Positions 1 to 8,715 of a stretch of DNA of 46,596 nucleotides are shown piece by piece. Source of the stretch: an uncultured Bacteroidales bacterium (GTDB taxonomy: Bacteria; Bacteroidota; Bacteroidia; Bacteroidales; FEN-979); NCBI GenBank assembly GCA_903903985.1, contig CAIVAT010000192.1:1-46596 (forward strand), given 5' to 3'. How positions within the stretch are numbered: the stretch's first letter is position 1; every line of letters begins with the position of its first letter. Below the pieces are notes generated by a model. That model did not search any database. It saw only the letters and a list, made by a program, of their open reading frames with translations, and was not told where the DNA came from. The position numbers were made by a program, and so were the translations under genes.

Positions 1-22
1 GCTGCAAAATTTGTAATCTGCA

Positions 23-1183
23 CTACCCTGTTCTGCCTTTCCACCGGTAAGTAAGAAACAAACCAAACAGTCCGGCAACAGTGACATAAACCAGCTGGAA
101 AACCTGCGCGATAAAATAGTACCCTGCCAGGTTTTTTTTTCTGAAAATCCGGCTCATGATCCATACCATTGGGTAATCCACCAGAATTTTCCCCAGCCAG
201 AACAAGATGGAAATGGCAAGAAGCGATGGAAAAAAAAATCCAACCAGCATGCCGGCCAGGAGCATAAAATGAGTTAAATAGGTGATCAATCCGACGATTA
301 TGACAAGCGGGTCGCGGTAACCCCGGCTCTTTGAAACCCAGCGGATGCGCTGGTTGAAAAAACCGGAAAGGGTTGCTTCGGCCTGGGTGCTAACAATAGA
401 AGAAGGATCATCGTTAAAGATCAGCGAACCTTTCCCGAACTTTTTCCTGATCGCACTCATCATGAATTGGTCATCTCCTGAACCAAACCGGAGGTTTCCA
501 CTGAAGCCTCCTGCTTCATAAAATGCGCTGCGAGGGTAAGCCAGGTTGGCGCCGTTGCACATCACCGGGAAACCAAGTGCAGCGCTGCCTGCCGTTGTGC
601 CCATCAACCCCATGAATTCAAGTGACTGGATCTTCTGCAACAGGTTATGTTCGCCTGAGAAACAAACCGGGCCCAGCACCATTTGAATTCCGGGTGACCG
701 GAAACAGGACACCATGGAGGAGATCCAGCCCGGCCCGCGGCTGGTATCGGCATCGGTGAACAGCAGAATTTCTCCCCTGGCCTTTTCGACAGCCCTTTCA
801 ATGGCCCTCTTTTTGCCGGTGTGACCCACACCCTGTTCATCAGAACCGGGCCTGACGATCACCACCGGGAAATGATGATCCCGGCTGGTATACCGGTTGA
901 CAAAAGCCACGGTCTCATCTTCGGAATAATCATCGGTAACGATCACCTCCATGAAGGCTGCCGGGAAGTCCTGGCTGCCAATCTCATCCAGGATCCGCAA
1001 AATATTGCCTTCCTCATTCCTGACAGGCACAATGACTGAGACAAAATTTGTAAACTGCCGGGATGACAGATCATTCCGGGATCTGCGCTTTAACAGGCCC
1101 CCGGTAAATGCCAGGATGATCAATCCGTAGATTGCCAGTACCGGCACGAACAGCAGGCAAAATATTCCGGGGATTCCCATCAT
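23..1183 (-). CDS. Family 2 glycosyltransferase, membrane-anchored
   Basis: A processive-type GT2 glycosyltransferase that probably adds sugar to a lipid or envelope glycan at the inner membrane. One N-terminal membrane helix (about residues 5-27) precedes the GT-A domain. The nucleotide-sugar DxD is D144-A-D146, an acidic GDD follows at about 236-238, and the acceptor-site QxxRW motif is QRIRW at 278-282. About three hydrophobic helices close the protein. I start it at 1183 (386 aa), because that ATG overlaps the stop of the upstream flippase-like gene (ATGA). The longer reading from 1264 adds 27 residues that overlap that gene and have no domain character. The four-base overlap implies translational coupling and a shared pathway. 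The sugar and acceptor cannot be read from sequence. It is complete, ending 22 bases inside the window edge. Confidence 0.85.
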   Translation of the reverse strand: MMGIPGIFCLLFVPVLAIYGLIILAFTGGLLKRRSRNDLSSRQFTNFVSVIVPVRNEEGNILRILDEIGSQDFPAAFMEVIVTDDYSEDETVAFVNRYTSRDHHFPVVIVRPGSDEQGVGHTGKKRAIERAVEKARGEILLFTDADTSRGPGWISSMVSCFRSPGIQMVLGPVCFSGEHNLLQKIQSLEFMGLMGTTAGSAALGFPVMCNGANLAYPRSAFYEAGGFSGNLRFGSGDDQFMMSAIRKKFGKGSLIFNDDPSSIVSTQAEATLSGFFNQRIRWVSKSRGYRDPLVIIVGLITYLTHFMLLAGMLVGFFFPSLLAISILFWLGKILVDYPMVWIMSRIFRKKNLAGYYFIAQVFQLVYVTVAGLFGLFLTYRWKGRTG

Positions 1184-2208
1184 TGATTCATTTGTCTGAA
1201 AAACTGCAGGCGGAAAACAAATATGGTTCCGATCAGGGCAGGTATTCCAAGATTGATGATCCAAAGGATTGTCGATGCCGCAAATACCCCCACGCTGATC
1301 TTACCGGACATCGGTAAAAACTGGTTAAAATAGAGTCCGAAAATATATAATGCAATCGATCCCCTGATGCCCAGTTCGGTAAGTGCAATGGTCGGGATGA
1401 TGGCCATAATCAAATAGATGAGGGCAATCAGCACCAATGCATTATAATACGAAATCCGTATATCAAACAAAAGGACCAGGAGGTAAAACTGAGTCGAGAA
1501 AACAAGGTAGCGGGCCAAACTCAGCAGAACAATCGTGGCCATTTCCCGGTTGTGAAAAAATGCGAAAATCCGGAAAAACTTCCTCAACCGTTTCAACCCG
1601 TTCTGCAAAATCCGTTCTTTCAGGGTGCTCAGAAAGGAAATTTTGAAAAAGAGGGAAACCAGTAAAATGTCCAGTGCCGCTACCAGCGTGATCAGGCTGT
1701 AAAAGAAATATCCATGGCTGAACACCGCTTCGGAAAGATATCGCGGGATAAAGATCAGCAGGGCGATTGAACCCGCGAGAATGGTGATGAGCAGCTGGCT
1801 CATGCTTCCGACGACCGTGATCAGGATGCCTTCAATCCTGCTTGCCGTTTTCAGGATAAATACCCTTCCGAAAAATTCGCCCACCCTGTTTGGCATGAAG
1901 GAGCTGATGCTGATCCCCGTCAATACCGCCTGAAAAGCACTTAAAAAGCTGAGATCCTCCACTTTTCCTATCAGGTATTTCCATTTATACGCTTCGATGC
2001 TCCAGTTGACAATCATCAGCACGACGACAAGCAGCAGTCCTGTCTGGAACTCGGCTTTTCCCAGGTAGTCTTCAAGGGTTTGCAATAGTCCGGAAAGGTC
2101 GGTTTTCCGGAATACCTGGTGATAGATGAACAGGCAGGTCAACAGAAAAATCGCCAGCTGGATCAGGAGGTTCATTAATTTCTGTATTTTTGACATGTAA
2201 TTCATCAT
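1180..2208 (-). CDS. Flippase-like integral membrane protein (lysylphosphatidylglycerol synthase TM family, UPF0104)
   Basis: A polytopic protein of about 342 aa with roughly eight hydrophobic helices and the family's conserved stretch [14 protein letters not shown], which is typical of the AglD/MprF membrane-domain superfamily. Members move or modify lipid-linked substrates across the inner membrane. There is no soluble aminoacyl-transfer domain, so lysyl-PG synthesis is unlikely, and a glycolipid flippase partner for the downstream GT2 is the natural inference. The start is uncertain: ATGs lie at 2208, 2205 and 2196. Any of them leaves almost no gap to the divergent ruvC start at 2213, so the 5' signals of the two genes must overlap coding sequence. 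The gene overlaps the GT2 gene by four bases. Confidence 0.8.
   Translation of the reverse strand: MMNYMSKIQKLMNLLIQLAIFLLTCLFIYHQVFRKTDLSGLLQTLEDYLGKAEFQTGLLLVVVLMIVNWSIEAYKWKYLIGKVEDLSFLSAFQAVLTGISISSFMPNRVGEFFGRVFILKTASRIEGILITVVGSMSQLLITILAGSIALLIFIPRYLSEAVFSHGYFFYSLITLVAALDILLVSLFFKISFLSTLKERILQNGLKRLRKFFRIFAFFHNREMATIVLLSLARYLVFSTQFYLLVLLFDIRISYYNALVLIALIYLIMAIIPTIALTELGIRGSIALYIFGLYFNQFLPMSGKISVGVFAASTILWIINLGIPALIGTIFVFRLQFFRQMNQ
2185..2192 (+). promoter_or_regulatory. Putative -7 element of ruvC
   Basis: TATTTTTG fits the Bacteroidota TAnnTTTG -7 box and ends 20 bases before the ruvC ATG. No convincing -33 TTTG is visible. The box lies inside the first codons of the divergent flippase-like gene. 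Confidence 0.4.
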
Positions 2209-2212
2209 ACGT

Positions 2213-2764
2213 ATGGCCGGCGAACGCATTATTTTAGGGATTGACCCGGGGACAACCATCATGGGTTATGGTGTTATCAGTGTGTCCGGGAATAAAATAA
2301 GTCTGCTTGCTTTGGGCGTGCTAAAATTAAGCAAATACGAGGATCATCCCGTGCGGCTGAAAATTATTTTTAACCGGATGATCTCCCTGATTGAACAATA
2401 TCATCCGGATGAACTGTCGATAGAGGCGCCATTTTTCGGGAAGAATGTTCAATCCATGTTAAAACTCGGGCGAGCCCAGGGTGTGGCCATTGCCGCTGCC
2501 CTGTCGCGGTCGCTTCCTTTTTTTGAATATTCCCCGCGTAAAATCAAACAATCCATTACTGGAAAAGGCGCTGCCTCCAAAGAGCAGGTTGCCGCCATGC
2601 TGATGCACCTCCTCCAGATCACCGAAAATCCTGAAACAATGGATGCCACCGACGGTCTCGCTGCAGCGGTTTGTCATTATTTTCAAAACGGGAGGCCGGA
2701 AACCGGGAAAAAATTTACAGGATGGAAGAGCTTTTTGACGGCCAATCCGGAGAGGTTGGGATAA
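2213..2764 (+). CDS. ruvC: Crossover junction endodeoxyribonuclease RuvC
   Basis: Resolves Holliday junctions as a dimer with RuvAB during recombinational repair in the cytoplasm. At 183 aa it is close to the usual 170-190. The RNase H-like acidic active site is visible: D11 in GIDPGTT, E71 in [10 protein letters not shown], and D144/D147 in [12 protein letters not shown] with H155 just after. The start is the ATG at 2213, only a few bases from the divergent flippase-like gene. It converges on the arginase-fold gene, with a GC-rich repeat between the two stops. The sequence shows nothing unusual; the acidic tetrad is intact. Confidence 0.97.
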   Translation: MAGERIILGIDPGTTIMGYGVISVSGNKISLLALGVLKLSKYEDHPVRLKIIFNRMISLIEQYHPDELSIEAPFFGKNVQSMLKLGRAQGVAIAAALSRSLPFFEYSPRKIKQSITGKGAASKEQVAAMLMHLLQITENPETMDATDGLAAAVCHYFQNGRPETGKKFTGWKSFLTANPERLG

Positions 2765-2780
2765 GAGTACCGGCAAAATA

Positions 2781-2852
2781 CCCCTATCCCCATCCCTCCC
2801 CCCTCTAAGTGGAAGGGAGTACTCCTCCCCATTGGGGGAGGTTGGAAGAGGG
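2781..2852. repeat. GC-rich C/G-tract palindromic spacer repeat (copy 1)
   Basis: Pyrimidine-rich CCCC/TCCC blocks followed by the hairpin CCTCCCC-att-GGGGGAGG (2824-2841). It lies between the convergent ends of ruvC and the arginase-fold gene, where it could act as a bidirectional terminator. Relatives with the same CCCCTCCC...GGGGAGG composition occur at 18074-18150, 25000-25040, 28225-28274 and inside cysS at 43553-43600. Confidence 0.6.
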
Positions 2853-2863
2853 ACTTTCAGGTG

Positions 2864-4042
2864 TCACATTAGTTTCTGATACACCATCCACCAACGGTCG
2901 GGAATATCGTTTTCGCAGGCGATCTGGTAATCTTTATATGCGCAGGGCACGAGGTAGTGCCTTTCATATTTGATGCGCTGCTCGGCAGGTAACGGGATCT
3001 CCATCCACCAACGGTCGGTTTTTTTACTCTTGTAAAAAATGATCTCTTCTTTGTGTTCCCGGATGCTCACCCGGTATTTCAGGTAATCTTCTTCGTTTCT
3101 GAACGGAAAATCATGGGCACGGTTATAATAGCCATCGATGAAATACCAGATCATTTGTGCAACCAGGTGAGCTGTTTGCCCGGTTTTATCGTATTTCGGG
3201 TTGACCTCGTAAAAGCCAATGGAGGTGAGTTTGTCGCTCAATCCGGCATATCGCACAATCTGGCAGGCCTCTTCCCCGTAAAAACCATTGGGCGTAGCAT
3301 TGGCATTGCCCGGCGCATCTGAATTCCGGATGGATGAAACATCAAAGGTCATCATGTCGGCATTGCGCACAATGGGTTCAACATCTTCAAGCGTTTCACG
3401 AACGATCCCCAGGCGATAGGTGTCAAAGAAAAGATTTTTCATCAGCCTCAAGGCATCCTGATCGATGAAATAGGTCTGGTAGCCAATGTTTGCATAATTG
3501 AAAAGATAATTGGGCTGATGCAGGATGATGGAGCTCAGGTATGACCGGGCATTGAGTTCCTCTTCCGATTTTCCGAGATCAAACATCGGATCAACCGCCA
3601 CGATGTTGATGATCTGCCCAAGGCTCTGATAGGCCTGGTAATTGGCGAAAGTAAGATCCTGGCTGCCTCCCAGGATAACCGGAACGACATTGTTTTCAAT
3701 CATTTCAGCCACCACCGAACTCACCGCAAAATAGGTGTCGGAAACAGAAAATCCATTTTTAATGTTGCCAAGGTCTACCATTTTGATCGGATAGGGGCCA
3801 ACGTTCAGCTTGAAAAGGTACTTGCGGATGGCATTCGGCGCCAGGCCGCAACCTTCATTGCCAATAGCCATCCTGTCGTCGGTTACACCGATCAATGCGA
3901 TGTTGCAGGTTGTATAATCGGGCAAACCTTCGGCTGCAGTATGCAAACCGATGATATTCCCAAGCCGGATTTGCCCGGTTGTTTCTCCGCTATAGGGGAA
4001 TTCTTCCGGGTCAAGTGGTTCAAAAAAAGTCGAAATATCCAT
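2864..4042 (-). CDS. Arginase/formimidoylglutamase-fold protein with altered metal-ligand motifs
   Basis: A 392-aa member of the ureohydrolase superfamily, which normally hydrolyses guanidino or formimino groups with two Mn ions. The fold landmarks are present, but three of the six usual ligands are changed. The GGDHS loop reads GGSQD (125-129), so His becomes Gln128. DxHxD reads DPMFD (151-155), so His becomes Met153. DxD near the C-terminal half reads D234-V-S236. D151, D155, D234 and the later EVNP motif (E279) remain. It is therefore probably not a standard Mn hydrolase; a structural or regulatory role, or a different metal, are the alternatives. It starts six bases after the topA stop, so the two genes are almost certainly co-transcribed. 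From memory, similar proteins sit near topA or T9SS genes in other Bacteroidota, but I cannot confirm this here. Confidence 0.8.
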   Translation of the reverse strand: MDISTFFEPLDPEEFPYSGETTGQIRLGNIIGLHTAAEGLPDYTTCNIALIGVTDDRMAIGNEGCGLAPNAIRKYLFKLNVGPYPIKMVDLGNIKNGFSVSDTYFAVSSVVAEMIENNVVPVILGGSQDLTFANYQAYQSLGQIINIVAVDPMFDLGKSEEELNARSYLSSIILHQPNYLFNYANIGYQTYFIDQDALRLMKNLFFDTYRLGIVRETLEDVEPIVRNADMMTFDVSSIRNSDAPGNANATPNGFYGEEACQIVRYAGLSDKLTSIGFYEVNPKYDKTGQTAHLVAQMIWYFIDGYYNRAHDFPFRNEEDYLKYRVSIREHKEEIIFYKSKKTDRWWMEIPLPAEQRIKYERHYLVPCAYKDYQIACENDIPDRWWMVYQKLM

Positions 4043-4048
4043 GCGACA

Positions 4049-6370
4049 TTACTTTTTCTTTTTCGATTTCGATTTTGAGGGCTGTGTTTCTGCAATGATC
4101 GTCTTGCAATCTTCAAGGGTCAATGCCCTGGGATCTTTCCCTTTGGGGATCTTGAAGTTTTCCTTGTTGCAGGTTATATAGGCGCCGTATCTGCCGTTCA
4201 GGACCTGTATCAGGGTTTTATTATCGGTGAATTCCGCAAGGGTTTTCTGACTGTCTGCCTGCCGTTTTGCCTGGATGATCTCCCCGGCGCGGTCAAGTTC
4301 CACCGTAAGGGGATCAATATCCTTCGGAAGTGAATAAAAGAGCGACTTGTGGCGGATATAGGGTCCGAAACGGCCAATTGAAACAACCACTTCCGTAGAT
4401 TCAAATTCTCCCAGGGTGCGTGGAAGTTTGAAAAGTTCCAGGGCCTCTTCCAGAGAGAGGGTATCGATGCTCTGGCCTTTTTTCAGGGAGGCGAACTTCG
4501 GTTTGGTATCCGCTTCAGCATCTCCCATCTGTACCATGGGCCCGTACCTGCCGATTTTCACAAATATGTTTTCGCCGGTTTTCGGATCCTTTCCAAGGAG
4601 TTTTTCCCCGCTAACCTTTCCGCTGTTTTCAAGCGCGCTTTCAATCTGTTTGTGGAAAGGGAAATAGAATTCTTTGATCATCTGGTTCCAAACCATCCGG
4701 CCTTCAGCGATTTCATCGAATTCCTCCTCCACGCTGGCGGTGAAATTGTAATCCAGGATGTTGTTGAAATGCTGTACCAGGAAACTGTTCACAAGGGTGC
4801 CGATATCGGTGGGGAAGAGTTTTGATTTTTCATAACCGACTTTCTCCGTCATGACCTGTTCGGTAATGACTGTCTTTTTCAAAGTCACCATTGTGTAGGA
4901 ACGTTGAATCCCCTGACGGTCTTCCTTTACAACGTACTCTCTTTTCTGGATGGTGGAGATGATGGGTGCATAGGTGGAAGGTCGGCCAATGCCAAGCTCT
5001 TCCAGCTTTTTAACCAGCATGGCCTCGGTGTACCTGAATGGTTGCTGGGTGAATTTTTCCTGGGCTGTCATTTCGTCCAGATCGAGCTTTTCACCGGCAC
5101 TCATGGGAGGCAACATGCCTTCTTCGGCATTTTGTTCCTCCTCATCGGTTGATTCCATATAAACTTTCAGGAAACCATCAAACCGGATCACCTCTCCCCT
5201 GGCGATAAATTTTTCGGTTGCCCTGGAAACCCCGATGGTGACGTTGGTCTTTTCAAGTTCTGCATCTGCCATCTGCGAAGCGATGGTACGTTTCCAGATC
5301 AGTTCATACAGGCGTTTATGCGATTTGTCCCCATCAATGGTCCGGCTGGTCATGTAGGTGGGGCGAATGGCTTCATGGGCCTCCTGGGCACCTTTGGTTT
5401 TGGTGGCGAATTTGCGTGTTTTCACATATTCGGGCCCGAAGGAAGAGGCAATTTCGGTACTTGACATGGCCAGGGCCATATCCGAAAGGTTGACCGAGTC
5501 GGTACGCATATAGGTGATCAGTCCCGATTCATAAAGTTCCTGTGCAACACGCATGGTATTTGCCACAGAGAAGCCCAGTTTCCGGGAAGCTTCCTGCTGC
5601 AGGGTAGAAGTTGTAAAAGGGGGAGCCGGTGATTTTTTCGCCGGCTTGGTATCCACATCCTCGATGGTGTATTGCGCATCGATGCACTTCCGCAGGAATG
5701 CGACCGCTTCCTCTTTGCTGACAAACCGTTTGTTGAGTTCCGCCTTCACTGAACCGGATTTATTCCCATTTTTCAGGATAAAGTCTCCGACAATGCGAAA
5801 GGCAGAGGTGTTCTGGAAATTTTTTATCTCCTCCTCGCGTTCCACGATCAGCCTCACGGCAACAGATTGTACCCTTCCGGCAGAGAGGGACGGCTTGATC
5901 TTTTTCCACAGCAGCGGAGAAAGTTCAAATCCCACGAGGCGATCAAGGACCCGGCGTGCCTGTTGTGCATCCACGAGGTGTTTATCAATGCTCCGCGGAT
6001 GCGCGATCGCTTCCTGGATTGCCGATTTGGTAATCTCGTGGAAAGCGATGCGTTTGGTCTTGCTTTCGTTCAGGCCAAGGGCTTCGATCAGATGCCACGA
6101 AATAGCCTCTCCTTCTCGGTCCTCGTCAGACGCAAGCCAAACCCATTCCGAATCTTTTGCAAGCTTGGTGAGTTCAGCAACCACCTTTTTCTTCTCCGGT
6201 GAAATGATATACTTGGGGATAAACCCGTTTTCAATATCAACGCCAAGATCTTTCTTCGACAGATCAGCCACATGCCCCATGCATGACCTCACGATAAAAT
6301 CGTTTCCCAGAAACCCGCCAATGGTTTTGGCCTTGGCCGGAGACTCCACAATCACTAAGTTCTTTGTCAT
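4049..6370 (-). CDS. topA: DNA topoisomerase I (type IA)
   Basis: Relaxes negative supercoils by transient single-strand cleavage. I start it at the ATG at 6370 (773 aa), because the protein then opens with the canonical TOPRIM sequence MTKNLVIVESPAKAKTI. The longer reading adds 12 unlikely residues. The TOPRIM acidic residues are E9 and the DEDREGE cluster at about 82-88. The catalytic tyrosine is Y287 in GLITYMRTDSVNLS. The C-terminal part lacks tetra-Cys zinc fingers and instead carries three GRYGxY-type repeats (IGRYGPMVQ, IGRFGPYIRH, NGRYGAYIT). It ends in a Lys/Ser tail likely to bind DNA. It is divergent from miaB, and the arginase-fold gene follows in the same operon. Confidence 0.97.
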   Translation of the reverse strand: MTKNLVIVESPAKAKTIGGFLGNDFIVRSCMGHVADLSKKDLGVDIENGFIPKYIISPEKKKVVAELTKLAKDSEWVWLASDEDREGEAISWHLIEALGLNESKTKRIAFHEITKSAIQEAIAHPRSIDKHLVDAQQARRVLDRLVGFELSPLLWKKIKPSLSAGRVQSVAVRLIVEREEEIKNFQNTSAFRIVGDFILKNGNKSGSVKAELNKRFVSKEEAVAFLRKCIDAQYTIEDVDTKPAKKSPAPPFTTSTLQQEASRKLGFSVANTMRVAQELYESGLITYMRTDSVNLSDMALAMSSTEIASSFGPEYVKTRKFATKTKGAQEAHEAIRPTYMTSRTIDGDKSHKRLYELIWKRTIASQMADAELEKTNVTIGVSRATEKFIARGEVIRFDGFLKVYMESTDEEEQNAEEGMLPPMSAGEKLDLDEMTAQEKFTQQPFRYTEAMLVKKLEELGIGRPSTYAPIISTIQKREYVVKEDRQGIQRSYTMVTLKKTVITEQVMTEKVGYEKSKLFPTDIGTLVNSFLVQHFNNILDYNFTASVEEEFDEIAEGRMVWNQMIKEFYFPFHKQIESALENSGKVSGEKLLGKDPKTGENIFVKIGRYGPMVQMGDAEADTKPKFASLKKGQSIDTLSLEEALELFKLPRTLGEFESTEVVVSIGRFGPYIRHKSLFYSLPKDIDPLTVELDRAGEIIQAKRQADSQKTLAEFTDNKTLIQVLNGRYGAYITCNKENFKIPKGKDPRALTLEDCKTIIAETQPSKSKSKKKK

Positions 6371-6400
6371 TCGGTAAACCTGTTTGGTACTCAAAATCCG

Positions 6401-6441
6401 GTGCAAAAGTAAGACAATTAAGTTAATCCTTACCTTTGCAC
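6401..6441. promoter_or_regulatory. Divergent topA/miaB promoter dyad
   Basis: The 13-base arms 6401-6413 and 6429-6441 are inverted copies with one mismatch (GTGCAAAAGTAAG against GTGCAAAGGTAAG). Each arm contains a -7-type box: TACCTTTG at 6431-6438 reads toward miaB, and TACTTTTG at 6411-6404 reads toward topA. The spacer is also symmetric (ATTAA-g-TTAAT). The -33 elements are not clear. Confidence 0.5.
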
Positions 6442-6489
6442 CACATTTTTATGCTTAATCGGCCTCAGGTCAAAAGGTAATATACGATC

Positions 6490-7818
6490 GTGGAAAAAAA
6501 TAAAAACATATATATTGAGACTTACGGATGCCAGATGAATATGTCTGACAGTGAAATTGTTGCATCAATATTGAAGGACAACGGCTACCGTTATACCGAT
6601 GACGTGATGACTGCAGGAGTTATTTTCATCAACACCTGCTCCATACGTGAAAATGCAGAGGACAGGGTCAGAAAAAGACTGCAGTATTTTAAATCGTTGC
6701 GAAAAAAAAATCCCTCCCTGCTGATTGGCCTGCTCGGATGCATGGCCGACCGAACAAAAACAGCCTTGATGGAGGAGGGGCAACTGCTCGACCTGGTTGC
6801 CGGCCCCGATGCCTACCGGCATCTGCCAAAGCTCCTCGAACAGGTTGGAACAGGCCATCGGGCAATCGACACCATCCTGTCAGCCGATGAAACTTACGCA
6901 GATATCACGCCGGTAAGGCTCGATTCAAATGGTGTTTCTGCCTTTATTTCGATCATGCGCGGATGTGAAAACTATTGCTCGTATTGCGTGGTCCCATCCA
7001 CGCGCGGACAGGAGCGAAGCCGCGATGCTGCCTCCATTGTTCGTGAAACACGCGATCTTTTTGAAAAGGGATACCGTGAAGTGACCCTGCTCGGACAAAA
7101 CGTCAACTCCTATTCGTGGAACACGGGTAAACATACCATCACCTTTTCTGACCTGCTTGCGAAGGTTGCCGGGGTTGACCCGCTGATGCGCATCCGGTTT
7201 GCCACCTCACACCCGAAAGACATTTCAGATGCACTATTGAAGACCATTGCAGCAAACCATAATATTTGCAGAGCGATTCATCTCCCGGTTCAGTCGGGAA
7301 GCAACCATATGCTCAGCCTGATGAACCGGAAATATACCCGTGAGAATTACCAGGAACGTATCAGTGCGATCAGGCAGATCATTCCGGGATGTGCAATCTC
7401 TACAGATATCATTGCCGGATTTTGCAATGAAACGGAACCCGACCACCAGGAAACGCTTTCCCTGATGGATTGGGTTGGCTATGATGCAGCCTACATGTTC
7501 AAATACTCCGAACGGCCTCAAACCCTCGCTGCAGATACACTGCCCAACAATGTTCCTGAAGAGGTGAAAGACCGGAGGCTGCGGGAGATTATTGACCTGC
7601 AACATCAACTGTCGCTTGCCAGTAACCGGGAAGATGTTGGAAAAACATTCGAGGTTTTGGTGGAGGGGAAATCTAAAAGATCTGACAATCAGTATTTTGG
7701 CAGAAATTCACAAAACAAGGTTGCCGTATTTGCGAAAACTCAATCAGGACCGGGTGAATATGTAATGGTGAAAATTACCGGTGCGACCTCTGCCACATTG
7801 CTGGGTGAGGTGGTATAA
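6490..7818 (+). CDS. miaB: tRNA-2-methylthio-N6-dimethylallyladenosine synthase MiaB
   Basis: A radical-SAM methylthiotransferase that adds a methylthio group to i6A37 of tRNAs reading UNN codons. At 442 aa it has the standard length. The N-terminal UPF0004 domain carries the auxiliary cluster cysteines C14, C50 and C84. The radical-SAM cluster is C159-x3-C163-x2-C166 in RGCENYCSYC. A TRAM domain forms the last 60 or so residues. The start codon is GTG at 6490, giving an N-terminus that runs directly into ETYGCQMN. Its likely -7 box is in the dyad shared with topA. It leads a long run of same-strand genes, but wza has its own promoter. Confidence 0.96.
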   Translation: MEKNKNIYIETYGCQMNMSDSEIVASILKDNGYRYTDDVMTAGVIFINTCSIRENAEDRVRKRLQYFKSLRKKNPSLLIGLLGCMADRTKTALMEEGQLLDLVAGPDAYRHLPKLLEQVGTGHRAIDTILSADETYADITPVRLDSNGVSAFISIMRGCENYCSYCVVPSTRGQERSRDAASIVRETRDLFEKGYREVTLLGQNVNSYSWNTGKHTITFSDLLAKVAGVDPLMRIRFATSHPKDISDALLKTIAANHNICRAIHLPVQSGSNHMLSLMNRKYTRENYQERISAIRQIIPGCAISTDIIAGFCNETEPDHQETLSLMDWVGYDAAYMFKYSERPQTLAADTLPNNVPEEVKDRRLREIIDLQHQLSLASNREDVGKTFEVLVEGKSKRSDNQYFGRNSQNKVAVFAKTQSGPGEYVMVKITGATSATLLGEVV

Positions 7819-7860
7819 TCAGCTGAATCAAGGCAACCTGGAACGTGGTTCATCCCGTAA

Positions 7861-7891
7861 TTTTCGTTGTAAAAAAAATAATGTACTTTTG
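7861..7891 (+). promoter_or_regulatory. Promoter of the wza-wzc-cysDN unit
   Basis: The -7 box TACTTTTG (7884-7891) lies 19 bases after TTTT at 7861-7864, a near match to the -33 TTTG. A second TTG at 7867-7869 is too close. The wza ATG begins 21 bases after the -7 box. Confidence 0.5.
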
Positions 7892-7912
7892 CGTTCTCAA
7901 CTCCAGGCCTAT

Positions 7913-8710
7913 ATGAAACAATTACTTGTGCCGGTAAAAAAACTTGCATTTGCTTCCCTCTTTTTTGCGGTTTTGATGTCTTCCTGCGTTCCGCAGAAAA
8001 AAATAAAATATCTTCAAAACTTACAGAAAAACGATACGACGACCCTGCATGCGCACAAACGCGATGCATACTATCAAATTCAGCCCAAAGATAACCTGTA
8101 TGTCCGTGTTTATGCCCTGGATGAAAAAGCCTACCTTTTTTTCAATAAGCAATCCATTACCAATTCATACAACGATTATGCCAACGATGCCTCGGTTTAC
8201 CTGAACAGTTATGATGTAAAGGCTGATGGCAACATTGATTTTCCGATTGTGGGGAAGGTATATGTCAAAGGGTTGACCGTTGATCAGGTGCGGACCATGC
8301 TGCAGCAATTGGTTGGCGAATACCTGAAAGAGACGACGGTGGTGGTGAAACTGGTGAATTTCAAGGTGACCCTGGTCGGAGAAGTCATGAAACCGGGAGA
8401 ATTTACCATATACAAGGAAGATATTAACCTGTTTGAGGCCATTTCGATGGCAGGAGACATGACGGAGTATGCAAACCGGAACAAGGTGGTGCTGATCCGC
8501 CAGGTTCAGGGCGGTTCACAGGTGCATTACCTGGATATGACCAGTGCGGGAATACTCAGCTCACCCTATTATTATCTGCAGCCGAACGATATTGTTTACA
8601 TTTCTCCGATCGGTTACAAACGCTGGGGATTGGGATCCACCTTCCCGTGGGCCTTGGTCCTGTCCTCGATTACCACAGCATTGTTGATGATTAGTTATAT
8701 TAAAAAATAG
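7913..8710 (+). CDS. wza: Polysaccharide export outer-membrane lipoprotein, Wza family
   Basis: Forms the outer-membrane channel for capsule or exopolysaccharide export. I start it at 7913 (265 aa), because this gives a lipoprotein signal peptide with lipobox LMSSC and lipidated C25; the upstream 44 codons are not protein-like. A polysaccharide export domain (about 55-160, containing the region of VYVKGLTVDQV) is followed by an SLBB-like segment (VTLVGEVMKPGEF onward). A hydrophobic helix lies near the C-terminus (WALVLSSITTALLMISYI), as expected for an outer-membrane-spanning helix. It is followed five bases later by wzc. No polymerase, flippase or glycosyltransferase genes for the glycan are in the window. 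Confidence 0.92.
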   Translation: MKQLLVPVKKLAFASLFFAVLMSSCVPQKKIKYLQNLQKNDTTTLHAHKRDAYYQIQPKDNLYVRVYALDEKAYLFFNKQSITNSYNDYANDASVYLNSYDVKADGNIDFPIVGKVYVKGLTVDQVRTMLQQLVGEYLKETTVVVKLVNFKVTLVGEVMKPGEFTIYKEDINLFEAISMAGDMTEYANRNKVVLIRQVQGGSQVHYLDMTSAGILSSPYYYLQPNDIVYISPIGYKRWGLGSTFPWALVLSSITTALLMISYIKK

Positions 8711-8715
8711 ATTCC

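Noticed and set aside
5553..6377. Plus-strand open frame of 274 codons opposite topA
   Set aside because: It lies wholly opposite a well-conserved topoisomerase gene and its Ser/Arg-rich product has no domain character. It is a shadow of codon use.
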